A DNA stretch of 64,000 bases from Gordonibacter urolithinfaciens (GTDB lineage Bacteria; Actinomycetota; Coriobacteriia; Coriobacteriales; Eggerthellaceae): contig NZ_LT900217.1 in assembly GCF_900199375.1 (NCBI RefSeq), positions 372,001-436,000 on the forward strand, in the 5' to 3' direction. The stretch's first letter is position 1. Each line of letters starts with the position of its first letter. Shown here piece after piece: positions 1-8,016 of the stretch. The notes under the pieces are model-generated. The model was not told the origin of the DNA. It saw only the letters and a list, made by a program, of their open reading frames with translations, and searched no databases. A program made the translations under genes and the position numbers.

Positions 1-44
1 ATTCGCGAGCAGCGGTGCGAGACGCGCAGGCAAGAGAACGCCTG

Positions 45-101
45 CTACCGGCTCGGTTCGTCTCTTTCAATAACTTGGGTGATTGTTTCGATTTCAGCCA
101 T
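45..101 (-). CDS. possible 18-residue mini-ORF or truncated gene start
   Basis: A short frame (MAEIETITQVIERDEPSR) follows a strong Shine-Dalgarno (GGAGGAGG, about 7 bases before the ATG) on the minus strand and stops after 18 codons. The ribosome site is better than chance, but the peptide matches nothing I recognise. It could be the surviving 5' end of a broken gene or a tiny leader peptide. It is close to the window edge, so context on its left is missing. Confidence 0.2.
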   Translation of the reverse strand: MAEIETITQVIERDEPSR

Positions 102-598
102 TTACACTGCCTCCTCCACCTTTCTTTCGAGTTCTGGAAATCCCCCCGCCTCTAAACAATGTCGGGCGATGCGCCTCGCGCTATAGCGAGATGGTGCGCC
201 CTCCCACCGCTGCCCCACAATGGGAGTTGTCGGTGCGTGACGCGAAGTTCGAGGGTCAAAGGCTCCAGGCGTCGGGAGCGCACGAGAGAAGTGCGAGGCT
301 CTTGAGTAAAGCTGTGCTGCTGAGCCGGGAGAAACTGGTGGACATGCCTAGATGCGCCCAAGGGGCGCCGACAATCGAACCTGTGAAAAACCGATCCGTC
401 CAGGGCGTTGAAAGTTGTGGCAAGATTCGGGCTTGACCAGGGGATTTGGTTGTCAAAGAAGTGGGCACTCTACAATGATTTGCCTTATGGCGAGTTGATT
501 ATCGTGGTTTTCTACCCATATTGCCGTTCAGAATCGTTCAAGATCACTGATCAACATTTAATGCTGAGCGCAGCGCATTGCTCGGCAGAACCAACCTG
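102..598. other. intergenic stretch downstream of the polysaccharide operon
   Basis: About 500 bases with no frame that has both a credible start signal and protein-like composition. It lies beyond the last gene of the minus-strand polysaccharide operon and probably contains its 3' untranslated end. I see no clear hairpin terminator, repeat or RNA gene. Confidence 0.4.
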
Positions 599-1315
599 TC
601 AGGCCCTTGGCTGATAGCGAACGACAATATCCTGCCCATCCAATGCATTCCCTGAATCTCCGCTCAGATTAGCGATTATCTCCGCGACATGCTCGGGTTG
701 CATAATGGTTGCAGGATCCTCTTCCGGCGCAAGCTTCCTGCGCAGATCCGTCGCACATCGTCCCGGAGACACGCAGTACACCTTAATTCCGTATTCTGCA
801 AGCTCGGCAGTCAGGGTTTGGGAGACGGAGATGACCGCCGCTTTCGACGACGAGTAGGAAATCCACCCCGGACGCGGAGTGCTGCCTGCGGTAGATGCGA
901 TGTTTACGATCTTGCCATGTCGATGGCCGCGCATGTTCTTGGCGACCTCCCGGCACATCAGGGTAAGGGCGAAGACGTTCACTCGGAAGGTTTTCTCCAG
1001 CGAGCGGGCATCCGTCTCGAAAAGGGGCTTCGGATCCGCATAGCCCGAGACGTTCACCAGAAGGTCAACGTCCCCATGATCCTCCACGACGGAGGAGACC
1101 ATCGCAGGAATTCCCTCCAACTCCTCCAGATCAAACGGAACCGCGAACATATTGTCGGGGTTGCCCGCCAGGGCTCTGGTCTCCTCCAGCTTCTCTAGGT
1201 TTCTCGATACCAGAATGACCGACGAGTATTCCCGCTTGGCCGCCAGAGCTATCGCGGTTGCCCGGCCTATCCCCTGGCTCGCCCCAGTGACGATGCAGGC
1301 CCCTTTGCTAGTCAT
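599..1315 (-). CDS. SDR family NAD(P)-dependent oxidoreductase, probable ribulose-5-phosphate reductase for CDP-ribitol
   Basis: A 238-residue classical short-chain dehydrogenase. The Rossmann glycine motif TGASQGIG is at residues 10-17, the central NVSG at 88-91, catalytic S141, Y154 and K158 (YSSSK) follow, and the PG motif comes after. The start has AGGAGGGG upstream and overlaps the preceding cytidylyltransferase by 8 bases, so the pair is translationally coupled. In Haemophilus type b capsule synthesis Bcs1 fuses an IspD-like CDP-ribitol pyrophosphorylase to an SDR ribulose-5-phosphate reductase; this gene and its neighbour look like the unfused equivalent. The ribitol assignment is inference. 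Another ketose or keto-sugar phosphate substrate is possible. Confidence 0.75.
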   Translation of the reverse strand: MTSKGACIVTGASQGIGRATAIALAAKREYSSVILVSRNLEKLEETRALAGNPDNMFAVPFDLEELEGIPAMVSSVVEDHGDVDLLVNVSGYADPKPLFETDARSLEKTFRVNVFALTLMCREVAKNMRGHRHGKIVNIASTAGSTPRPGWISYSSSKAAVISVSQTLTAELAEYGIKVYCVSPGRCATDLRRKLAPEEDPATIMQPEHVAEIIANLSGDSGNALDGQDIVVRYQPRA

Positions 1316-2015
1316 CGGCCCCTCCTATCACAAAGCTCCTATAGATGGACTCCGCGATCACCAAATCGGACGGGTAGGTGATTTTTATATTGGTTGCGCT
1401 GCCCTCCACTATGCGAACGGCAACTCCGAGCTGGTCGTGCAAAAGACTCGCGTCCTCGGTGTACTGCCTTCCCGCCTGCGCCGCCTTCTCATGCGCGGCG
1501 GCCAGCGTCGCGTACTCGAATATCTGGGGAAGCTGGACGTTGACCAAGGCGGAGCGGTCGAGGGCCCCGCTCAGATTGCCGGTCTTGTCGACCTCCGCCA
1601 CGGTGAAGGGGATCGGCACGCCCAGGGTCGCATTGCGGTCCTCGATCTCCACAAGCCGCAGGAAGTCGGCCTTGGCCGCAAACGGGCGCGCCGCCTCGTG
1701 GATGATCACGTAGTCGCAGCCCGAAAGGCTGGACAGGCCCCCCGACACGGACTCGTGCCGGGTCGCCCCGCCCTCGACGATGCGGTACTTCGCCCCATCG
1801 TAGCCCCATGCGTCGAGCACGTACCTGGTCTTCTCGATCGCCTCGTCAGCACAGGGGATGACAACGCTCGCGATCTGGGGGATGTCCTCGATCTTCTCAA
1901 GCGAGTGGACCAGCATGGGCTTTCCGCCGACGAGCAGCAGCTGCTTCGGCACCTTGCGCTGCGTTCTCCTGCCCACTCCTCCCGCGAGCAATATGAGGCC
2001 GATCTTGTCCTTCAT
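1308..2015 (-). CDS. IspD/TarI-like 2-C-methyl-D-erythritol or ribitol-5-phosphate cytidylyltransferase
   Basis: A 235-residue nucleotidyltransferase of the IspD family. It has the CTP-binding loop LAGGVGRRTQ with following K residues at 11-28, HEAARPF in the middle, QLPQIF in place of the QTPQ motif, TEDAS and a C-terminal GSATNIKIT before the DL motif. Length matches the family. It sits in a polysaccharide operon next to an SDR and a LicD protein. This favours a TarI/Bcs1-like role, making CDP-ribitol for a polyol-phosphate polymer, over isoprenoid synthesis. The start has AAAGGACGGAC upstream. A true housekeeping IspD cannot be excluded from sequence alone. Confidence 0.75.
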   Translation of the reverse strand: MKDKIGLILLAGGVGRRTQRKVPKQLLLVGGKPMLVHSLEKIEDIPQIASVVIPCADEAIEKTRYVLDAWGYDGAKYRIVEGGATRHESVSGGLSSLSGCDYVIIHEAARPFAAKADFLRLVEIEDRNATLGVPIPFTVAEVDKTGNLSGALDRSALVNVQLPQIFEYATLAAAHEKAAQAGRQYTEDASLLHDQLGVAVRIVEGSATNIKITYPSDLVIAESIYRSFVIGGADD

Positions 2016-2042
2016 GTCCGTCCTTTCATCCGTTTTTGCGAT

Positions 2043-2834
2043 CTAGTCTTCGATCCGAAAAGCGAGTCCGTGGCTGTGCGGCGGGCTTTTGGGAGGGGAC
2101 ATGTAGTCCCCGTACAGCCTGGAGAGGTATCTGTCCCATTCGGAGGGGATCGGGCAATCCATGTCCTCGAACCGGAACGTCGCCCCCTCGCCAAACCACT
2201 CCGCATCCATGACTTCACGCTCGTTCCATGCCCCCCAGATATTCATCGCCCGCGAAGTGGGCTCCGCGCTGGCAATGCTCGAAGCGACGGCCTCCGAAGC
2301 GGCGACGGGGTCGCGCATCGCGTACGCCTTGCTCATCGCCCTCCTCAAGATCCGCTTCGGAATCGCCTCGTTCCTGTATTTCTGGGCGTCGAGCCGAGTC
2401 GTGAACGCGTAGTTGTACAGGCGCTTCCTGACCATCGCCCTTTTGATGGCCGCCTGGGATTCGCATACGTAATCGATCGGGAATACGTCTATGAAGACGC
2501 CTTGGCTGATGCTTTTCGAAGTCGGCTCCTCGTATTTCGTGCGGGCGTCACACAACTTGGCGAAGGGGTTGAAGTAGCCTTCCGTTTTGCCCAAAAGCGA
2601 CAGTTTGAACGTGTCGCCGTCTGCGTAGGACTGGCAGAACGACTCGTAATCCTCCCTGGGCATCCCCACATCGACGTCGTCATCCCACGGGATAAACCCA
2701 CCATGGCGCACCGCCCCCAAAGCGGAGCCGCCGATGAGGAAATACTGAAGCCCATGCGCATTGCAAAAGGCACCCAACTCTTTGAGAAGCCCTAGGCAAG
2801 TTTTCTGGATTTCCCCTAATGTCATTTCCTGCAT
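2043..2834 (-). CDS. licD: LicD family phosphotransferase
   Basis: A 263-residue LicD-family protein (start ATG 2834, preceded by GAGGAAG). The nucleotidyltransferase-like signature is clear near residues 30-60: FLIGGSALGAVRHGG followed by IPWDDDVDVGM. LicD proteins transfer phosphocholine, or other groups from CDP-activated donors, onto surface glycans. With a CDP-polyol synthesis pair immediately downstream, it may transfer ribitol phosphate or a similar unit to the repeat unit. An upstream in-frame ATG at 2948 would overlap the flippase gene and adds an unrelated N-terminus, so I prefer the later start, which leaves a 26-base gap. Confidence 0.8.
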   Translation of the reverse strand: MQEMTLGEIQKTCLGLLKELGAFCNAHGLQYFLIGGSALGAVRHGGFIPWDDDVDVGMPREDYESFCQSYADGDTFKLSLLGKTEGYFNPFAKLCDARTKYEEPTSKSISQGVFIDVFPIDYVCESQAAIKRAMVRKRLYNYAFTTRLDAQKYRNEAIPKRILRRAMSKAYAMRDPVAASEAVASSIASAEPTSRAMNIWGAWNEREVMDAEWFGEGATFRFEDMDCPIPSEWDRYLSRLYGDYMSPPKSPPHSHGLAFRIED

Positions 2835-2860
2835 CGGTACACTTCCTCGCAAAAAGCTTT

Positions 2861-4327
2861 TTACTTCTGAGTTTTCCTGCCCATCAAGCGAAAAACATCT
2901 CGCAAACAACCTCTGTTGAAAAACAAGTAGAGTAGATAAGCGCACCAAACCAGTGGCAAGCCCATAGCTTCAATGTTCAATAGCTGGATGGTGATAAACA
3001 CAATCGCCAAACACACTTCGCTTGCAAGATACCGTCCCACCCGCAGGCCGAGTCTCCTTCGAGCTAAAAACAACTCCGCCGAAACACTCCTGAAGACAAT
3101 CGATGCAACCACTCCCATGGCTACGAAAATGATGCTTTTGAACACATGGACGGCAATCAAGCTAAGGGCGATACCTACGACCATTGCCGCAACATTCAGC
3201 AAAAGAAGATATCTCTCATCGCGAAGCACCTTAAGATAAGTACTGCACAGCAAGTTGAACTTTCCGTCAAACACGCAGATAGGCATTGCAATGCCCAGAT
3301 AAAGCAGCGCATCTGAAAAATCAGGCAACCACCACGTCAAAAAGAACGCACCAAGGGGATAAACCACATAAACGAGAGGCAGGATTACGACCAACGCATT
3401 TCTTATCTGGAAGAAACGCTGCTTTTGCTCATCGCCCCCCATTCTTCTCAAGACAGGAAACATGACCATTGATATTTGACCTATAAAAGCTAATACGAAA
3501 GACACCGTTGACAAAGCGAAAGAGAGAAGGCCGAACTCCTCTATGCTCCAATTTAGTTCAACCATAATCCGCGCAAAACCAACTATGAGAGAGCTAGCAT
3601 AAAAGGCCACCATGACCTTGATGCCGGATTCAATATCTTTTATTACAAGAGATACGGATGATCTTAAATCGCACGCACCAACCTTGAACAAATCCCTCAA
3701 GCAATAGAGCATGTACAAGCTTGCTACGACCTGACTTAACACATACACAGTGATTAAGACTGCATAGCTTTCATATCCGGTTCCAAACAAAACAACCAGA
3801 GCCGCAACAAACACGATCTTGTTGATTAGACTAGCGATGGAATATAAATGGGTGAGATTGACAGCTTGCAAGGTGTATCCGAACAAGGAGAACGAATTGG
3901 CGCTCAAGCAGTAAAAACAAACGCCTATCCCAATTATGAGTAAATCGCCTCTAATATCTTGAGTAAGTATGAATACGATAAAAATGCCGGCAATAAAGAA
4001 CTGTGCGGCGAAAATCAATCCGTACTCCCCTTTGAGCAACTTTCGGTCAATAGAGCCATAGACTGATCCACCTAGTCTTAAATATAAGCCATCGTTTACA
4101 CCGAAAAGAGTAAGTCCCACGAACCCGGCATAAAGCAAAAATGTTTGCCAATACGAGTAAGACTCCAACCCTAAAAGCTTCGGCACGACAAGAGACATGG
4201 CAATGCTTACAACCAAAGTAGATCCTTGAGCAAAGAAAGCGAGCGAGAGGTTCGTCATCACTGACGAACTCTCAGTCGGAGTCGTCAGTCTTTCGATAAT
4301 TCCTCGACTGCTGCGACGAGCCGTCAT
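2861..4327 (-). CDS. wzx: oligosaccharide flippase, Wzx/MATE-like (polysaccharide transport family)
   Basis: A 488-residue very hydrophobic protein with about 12-14 predicted membrane segments. It begins with a short basic N-terminus followed by the typical flippase first helix (FFAQGSTLVVSIAMSLVVPK) and ends with a short basic cytoplasmic tail. In Wzx/Wzy-dependent export it would move the lipid-linked repeat unit across the membrane. Its start overlaps the preceding GT2 gene by 4 bases (ATGA). The gene lies in the AT-rich part of the operon, whose codon use differs from the GC-rich capEFG genes, suggesting separate acquisition. Confidence 0.8.
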   Translation of the reverse strand: MTARRSSRGIIERLTTPTESSSVMTNLSLAFFAQGSTLVVSIAMSLVVPKLLGLESYSYWQTFLLYAGFVGLTLFGVNDGLYLRLGGSVYGSIDRKLLKGEYGLIFAAQFFIAGIFIVFILTQDIRGDLLIIGIGVCFYCLSANSFSLFGYTLQAVNLTHLYSIASLINKIVFVAALVVLFGTGYESYAVLITVYVLSQVVASLYMLYCLRDLFKVGACDLRSSVSLVIKDIESGIKVMVAFYASSLIVGFARIMVELNWSIEEFGLLSFALSTVSFVLAFIGQISMVMFPVLRRMGGDEQKQRFFQIRNALVVILPLVYVVYPLGAFFLTWWLPDFSDALLYLGIAMPICVFDGKFNLLCSTYLKVLRDERYLLLLNVAAMVVGIALSLIAVHVFKSIIFVAMGVVASIVFRSVSAELFLARRRLGLRVGRYLASEVCLAIVFITIQLLNIEAMGLPLVWCAYLLYLFFNRGCLRDVFRLMGRKTQK

Positions 4328-5367
4328 GCGCTAAATAAGTTCTTTTTGACCTGCTTCGCAACAAAAAATACTATGCTTAGCATTTTGAGCAACAGGAAGC
4401 GGTTCTGCTTAAGCAGCTTGCATTCAACAAGCCGATCAACGCGAACAGCGATATCGCGAGGCCCTTCGATCACAGACCTATTAAAGCAATCGCTCTTTCT
4501 TACCAAATTGAACACTTCGGAGGCGTCTTCGCAGTTCAAAGCAGCACTCTCGATAATCCCCGAGAAGGTAGCGTACGCACCTACGCACGCCCCGCGATAA
4601 ATATCCTTCGATCCAAACTTTGCAGCCCATTTCGAAGCGTTATTCAGGGCAATATTCCTTACAACAAGAGATTGCTCTGCCTTCTCAAGCGAAAACGAAT
4701 GACTAAGACTGCCGGGTGTATTTCTGTAGTAATAAAGAGGACTTCTCAAATACGCGAACGTCGTACAAACATCGATGAAAACCATCATCATTAGATAATC
4801 TTCGGAACTAGAGTAATAAGCGAATTTACCCAACGAAGAAGCGGCATCGTCAACAATGCTCTTTTTAAAAACCTTGCACCAAGGCGAATTGAGTAGATGA
4901 GTTGAATAAAGCTTTGTAACAACTTGCTCTTTCGCGATAACGGATAGATCGCAATCAGTGTCGAATAATCGCGGACCGCTCTTACCAAAAGACTCATGCT
5001 GGCTCATATCAAACATAAGCATATCGGGCATCAGTCGGGCAATCGCATCCGCAACTTGCAACAACGATAAGTGATGCAGCATATCATCACTGTCAACAAA
5101 AGCGACATAACGACCCGATGCCTCGTCTAGCCCACGAAGTCTAGCCAAGAGGGGACCTTTGTTTTCTTGCCGATAATAAATTATTTTCCCAGAATGCGAA
5201 GACTCAAACGCCCTGCATATTTTTTGTGTGTTATCGATGGATCCGTCATCGATAATCACTACCTGATAATCCTCAAAATCCTGCATGAGAATGGAGTTGA
5301 GGCAGTCGTCCAAATAATTCTGAGCGTTATAAGCCGGAATAACAATCGATAGTAAAGGGCTCTGCAT
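4324..5367 (-). CDS. glycosyltransferase family 2
   Basis: A 347-residue GT2 enzyme. The N-terminal GT-A fold shows SIVIPAYNAQNYLDDCLNSI at residues 8-27, VVIIDDGSIDNT, and the metal-binding DSDD at about 92-95 (FVDSDDMLH). The C-terminal third is variable with no membrane segment. It should add one sugar from a nucleotide donor to the lipid-linked repeat unit on the cytoplasmic face. The start is one base after the stop of the wzy-like gene. AT-rich composition is shared with wzx and wzy. Confidence 0.85.
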   Translation of the reverse strand: MQSPLLSIVIPAYNAQNYLDDCLNSILMQDFEDYQVVIIDDGSIDNTQKICRAFESSHSGKIIYYRQENKGPLLARLRGLDEASGRYVAFVDSDDMLHHLSLLQVADAIARLMPDMLMFDMSQHESFGKSGPRLFDTDCDLSVIAKEQVVTKLYSTHLLNSPWCKVFKKSIVDDAASSLGKFAYYSSSEDYLMMMVFIDVCTTFAYLRSPLYYYRNTPGSLSHSFSLEKAEQSLVVRNIALNNASKWAAKFGSKDIYRGACVGAYATFSGIIESAALNCEDASEVFNLVRKSDCFNRSVIEGPRDIAVRVDRLVECKLLKQNRFLLLKMLSIVFFVAKQVKKNLFSA

Positions 5368-5368
5368 T

Positions 5369-6691
5369 TTACATGACCTTCGCTGCGAGATGGCATCTGA
5401 ACCGGGTACGCACCCTTTCAGCGGCTTTCGGAATCACACCGTGACGCGACAAAGCTTCTGCGCCACCCAAACCAGCAGAATTAGTTGCATCCGAACGGCG
5501 CCCTCTATCTGCTTCCACGGAGCAGATAGCTGCCTCACGCAAAGTCGCAGTCGAATTCAGATAGCTTACGGAGAAAGCGAACAAGAAAAAGTAGGCGGGG
5601 CTCTCGAACCCGACGTTGAAACAGATTATTATCAGAGAAGAAATTACCGCGAAGCAAGCCGAAGAGGCAAAGTCCTCTCGATGTGAACGCTTCCGGCTTG
5701 CAAGACTTAAAATATAGGTCAGCAACAAAGAAACGCCAGCAACACCTAACCTGAAAGCCATCGAAATAAACGAGTTGTGGCAACCCACAACGTACATTTT
5801 CTCCAAAGTGGAATACTGCGCAGTGGCCGCAAATGGCCCGGATGTGGCCGAGCCTATAAAGCCATACGATGCATACGAAGTTCCATATCCTACGCCCATG
5901 CCGTATGTAGCCAGAAGTTGGTCGAGCTCATCTCTCCAGTACGAAATCCTCCAACTGGTATTCGCATCCAGGCCCAAATCCCCGAACGGTGCAAACGGAA
6001 CAATGAAGCACGCGATCACAATGGCCAGGACTGCAAACATCCCGTAGTGGAAAACGTTTTCCTTGCTTTTCGCAAAATAGAACACTAGGCATACGAGGCG
6101 AATCGCAGCCTGCGTCATCTCGCCCCCCACAGCCATTGGGCTGAACAGAACAACACCTAGGAAGAGAAGGTCAATGACCTCTTGCTTCCTTTTTTTCAAC
6201 AGAAGAAGCAAACTCAGGCAAAAACAACTCGACACATCAAGGGCAAATCCGCCCGTCCATAAAACGTGTGCTATGTAAATGCACAAGAAAAGCAGCCTGT
6301 ATTTTCCGCAAAGGAATTTCCTGCAACTACCAGAAGATGGATGGCGCGTCGATGCGATGATGAGCGGAATAAAGAAGAGATAGTACGCTTGCCGTGGTAT
6401 GAAGGAAGCATTGAACAAAACGTCCGAAGACAGCCCAAGGGATGAATAAAAACCCATATACGAGAATATGACCGAGATCAGCCCATACGCTAAAAAGGCC
6501 CAGAGCCACCTGTCGCATAATAGACCCGAATTGAAATTTCTTCTCGCTCTGCCAAACGAGAAAATTGCCAAATACGAAATGCATGTGGCCACAATTAGAA
6601 AATCAAGCACATTAAACGACCCTATTGAAAACTTAAAAAAATCATTTCCAAAAATTGAGGCACCGATCATCGATGTCAACAACAAAGGCAT
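5369..6691 (-). CDS. wzy: O-antigen/polysaccharide polymerase, Wzy-like membrane protein
   Basis: A 440-residue polytopic membrane protein with about 10-12 hydrophobic segments and a large external loop at about residues 245-295, the usual layout of Wzy polymerases. Sequence conservation in this family is low, so the call rests on topology and on its place between two glycosyltransferases and beside a Wzx flippase. The last 50 or so residues are hydrophilic, basic and unlike the rest. They may be a recent addition from a shifted stop. AT-rich like its downstream neighbours. Function inferred. Confidence 0.65.
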   Translation of the reverse strand: MPLLLTSMIGASIFGNDFFKFSIGSFNVLDFLIVATCISYLAIFSFGRARRNFNSGLLCDRWLWAFLAYGLISVIFSYMGFYSSLGLSSDVLFNASFIPRQAYYLFFIPLIIASTRHPSSGSCRKFLCGKYRLLFLCIYIAHVLWTGGFALDVSSCFCLSLLLLLKKRKQEVIDLLFLGVVLFSPMAVGGEMTQAAIRLVCLVFYFAKSKENVFHYGMFAVLAIVIACFIVPFAPFGDLGLDANTSWRISYWRDELDQLLATYGMGVGYGTSYASYGFIGSATSGPFAATAQYSTLEKMYVVGCHNSFISMAFRLGVAGVSLLLTYILSLASRKRSHREDFASSACFAVISSLIIICFNVGFESPAYFFLFAFSVSYLNSTATLREAAICSVEADRGRRSDATNSAGLGGAEALSRHGVIPKAAERVRTRFRCHLAAKVM

Positions 6692-6698
6692 GATCCTA

Positions 6699-8015
6699 TC
6701 AGCTCCCTATTACTTGCGAATGCTCAAGGTTTATCGTCTCTCCACATCCGCCTATGTCGTAGGTCAGCACCGGAGTACCGCAGGCCTGCGCTTCCAGGTT
6801 CACGGTTGGGAAATTGTCCTCCCTCGTCGGGTTGAAGAAAACGTCCGCAGCGCTGTATATCGCAGCCATCTGCCGCTTCGATTCCGTTCTCTCAAGGCAA
6901 ATCACGAAGCACCCCCCCCCCGTTATTACTGCTGACTTCAGCGCATCGAAGCCGAGACCGGCCGTATGGCATTCGCCGTCTTGTGCAGCCTCCTCGCAAG
7001 CACTCCCCGAACGAACCAGAACAGGGGTGCCGCACGCCTGGGCTTCGGCGACAGTGAGGCCGAACGTCTCCTCCACGCCGGGATGCACGAACAAGTCGGC
7101 CGCCGTGTACACGCGGGCAAGAGCCTCCGGATCCTCCGTCCTCTCGAGAGACAAAATGCGTGAGGGCATCTTCTTGATCTGACGCCCGGTCAACCCGACA
7201 AGCACGATGGCGTACCTATCATCCAGCACGTTCGCCAGGCGCAAGAAGTCGTCCAGGCCCTTACGCTCCGTCCAGGGGGACGCGACGCCGAGGATCACGA
7301 ACTTGCCCTCGAGGCCGTAGCGCTCGCGGAAGTCGCTGGTTGTGGGCTTGAACACAGTGCGGTCGACCTCGTTATGCTTCACCGTCACGGGGTACTTGGA
7401 GAGGAACGACTCGCCCACGAGGTCGGCGAGCCATTTCGAGGGGGCTATCAGCTCCATGCGATCCGCGGGAACGAGGTTGAAGACGCGCCTTTTGTCGTCG
7501 AAGTTCCGCGTGCAGGAGCGCTTGGAGATCGTCTTAGGGTAGGTGGACAGCTGGCAGCAGGGCTCTTCGTACGCGCAGCGGGTCTTCCACTGCGCGCACT
7601 TCGCATATGTGAAGTGCGCGCAGTGGCCCGTGAACGCCCAGCAGTCGTGGAGGGTCCATTTGACTTGGCAGCGGTGCGCCGCCAGCCACTCGAAGAGCAT
7701 CTCGACGTTGACGTAGTAGCCGTGGACGTTGTGCAGGTGCACCACGTCGGGGTCGATCCGGTCGAGCTCCGCGAGCAGCCTCGCCGTGTCGCGCCTCGAG
7801 TAGAAGCCCGCGCGGCCGGTCAGGCGCGTCAGCGCCCCGTGCAAGCAGACCCCCGCTTTCGAGGCGCAGCGCCGCTCATGGTCGGACACCGTCTCGTGGC
7901 GGCGCCCCCAGAAGACGTACGAGTCGTGGCCCTGCTCGAGCAGCTCCTTGTGCAGGCCGCGCATAATGGTGCCGGTCGACCCGTTGTAGAAGGAGTTGAT
8001 CTGGACGTATCTCAC
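6699..8015 (-). CDS. glycosyltransferase family 4 with a duplicated, truncated C-terminal tail joined at a G10 tract
   Basis: A 438-residue protein with GTG start (AAGGG upstream). Residues 1-360 are a normal GT4: N-terminal acceptor domain (HLHNVHGYYVN at 93-103, LHDCWAFTGHC at 122-132) and a donor domain with LERTEDPEALARVYTAAD, then EETFGLTVAEAQACGTPVL. After TGGG at 365-368 a second piece follows, CLERTESKRQMAAIYSAAD and EDNFPTVNLEAQACGTPVL. This repeats the same donor-site segment in diverged form and stops abruptly at residue 438. The junction is a run of ten G on the coding strand. One base more or less ends the protein a few codons later. The gene probably assembles the repeat unit; which length is active is unknown. 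Confidence 0.8.
   Translation of the reverse strand: MRYVQINSFYNGSTGTIMRGLHKELLEQGHDSYVFWGRRHETVSDHERRCASKAGVCLHGALTRLTGRAGFYSRRDTARLLAELDRIDPDVVHLHNVHGYYVNVEMLFEWLAAHRCQVKWTLHDCWAFTGHCAHFTYAKCAQWKTRCAYEEPCCQLSTYPKTISKRSCTRNFDDKRRVFNLVPADRMELIAPSKWLADLVGESFLSKYPVTVKHNEVDRTVFKPTTSDFRERYGLEGKFVILGVASPWTERKGLDDFLRLANVLDDRYAIVLVGLTGRQIKKMPSRILSLERTEDPEALARVYTAADLFVHPGVEETFGLTVAEAQACGTPVLVRSGSACEEAAQDGECHTAGLGFDALKSAVITGGGCFVICLERTESKRQMAAIYSAADVFFNPTREDNFPTVNLEAQACGTPVLTYDIGGCGETINLEHSQVIGS
6912..6921 (-). repeat. poly-G tract (G10 on coding strand) inside the GT4 gene
   Basis: Ten consecutive C on the plus strand, read as G10 within the GT4 coding sequence (residues 365-368). In this GC-rich genome most coding G/C runs do not exceed six or seven, so ten is exceptional. 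Slippage to 9 or 11 would give stops within two to eight codons after the tract. Confidence 0.85.
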
Positions 8016-8016
8016 G

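Noticed and set aside
83-436. 117-codon frame at the left end
   Set aside because: Pro-rich start, no ribosome site, no conserved segment; treated as noncoding.
1152-2795. 547-codon frame on the plus strand opposite the SDR, IspD and LicD genes
   Set aside because: It mirrors three real genes, has no ribosome site and an Arg/His/Val-rich composition typical of antisense frames in GC-rich DNA.
6635-6641. A7/T7 run in the wzy gene as a third slippage tract
   Set aside because: Seven is within the range expected in this AT-rich stretch; not comparable to the G10 and G11 tracts.
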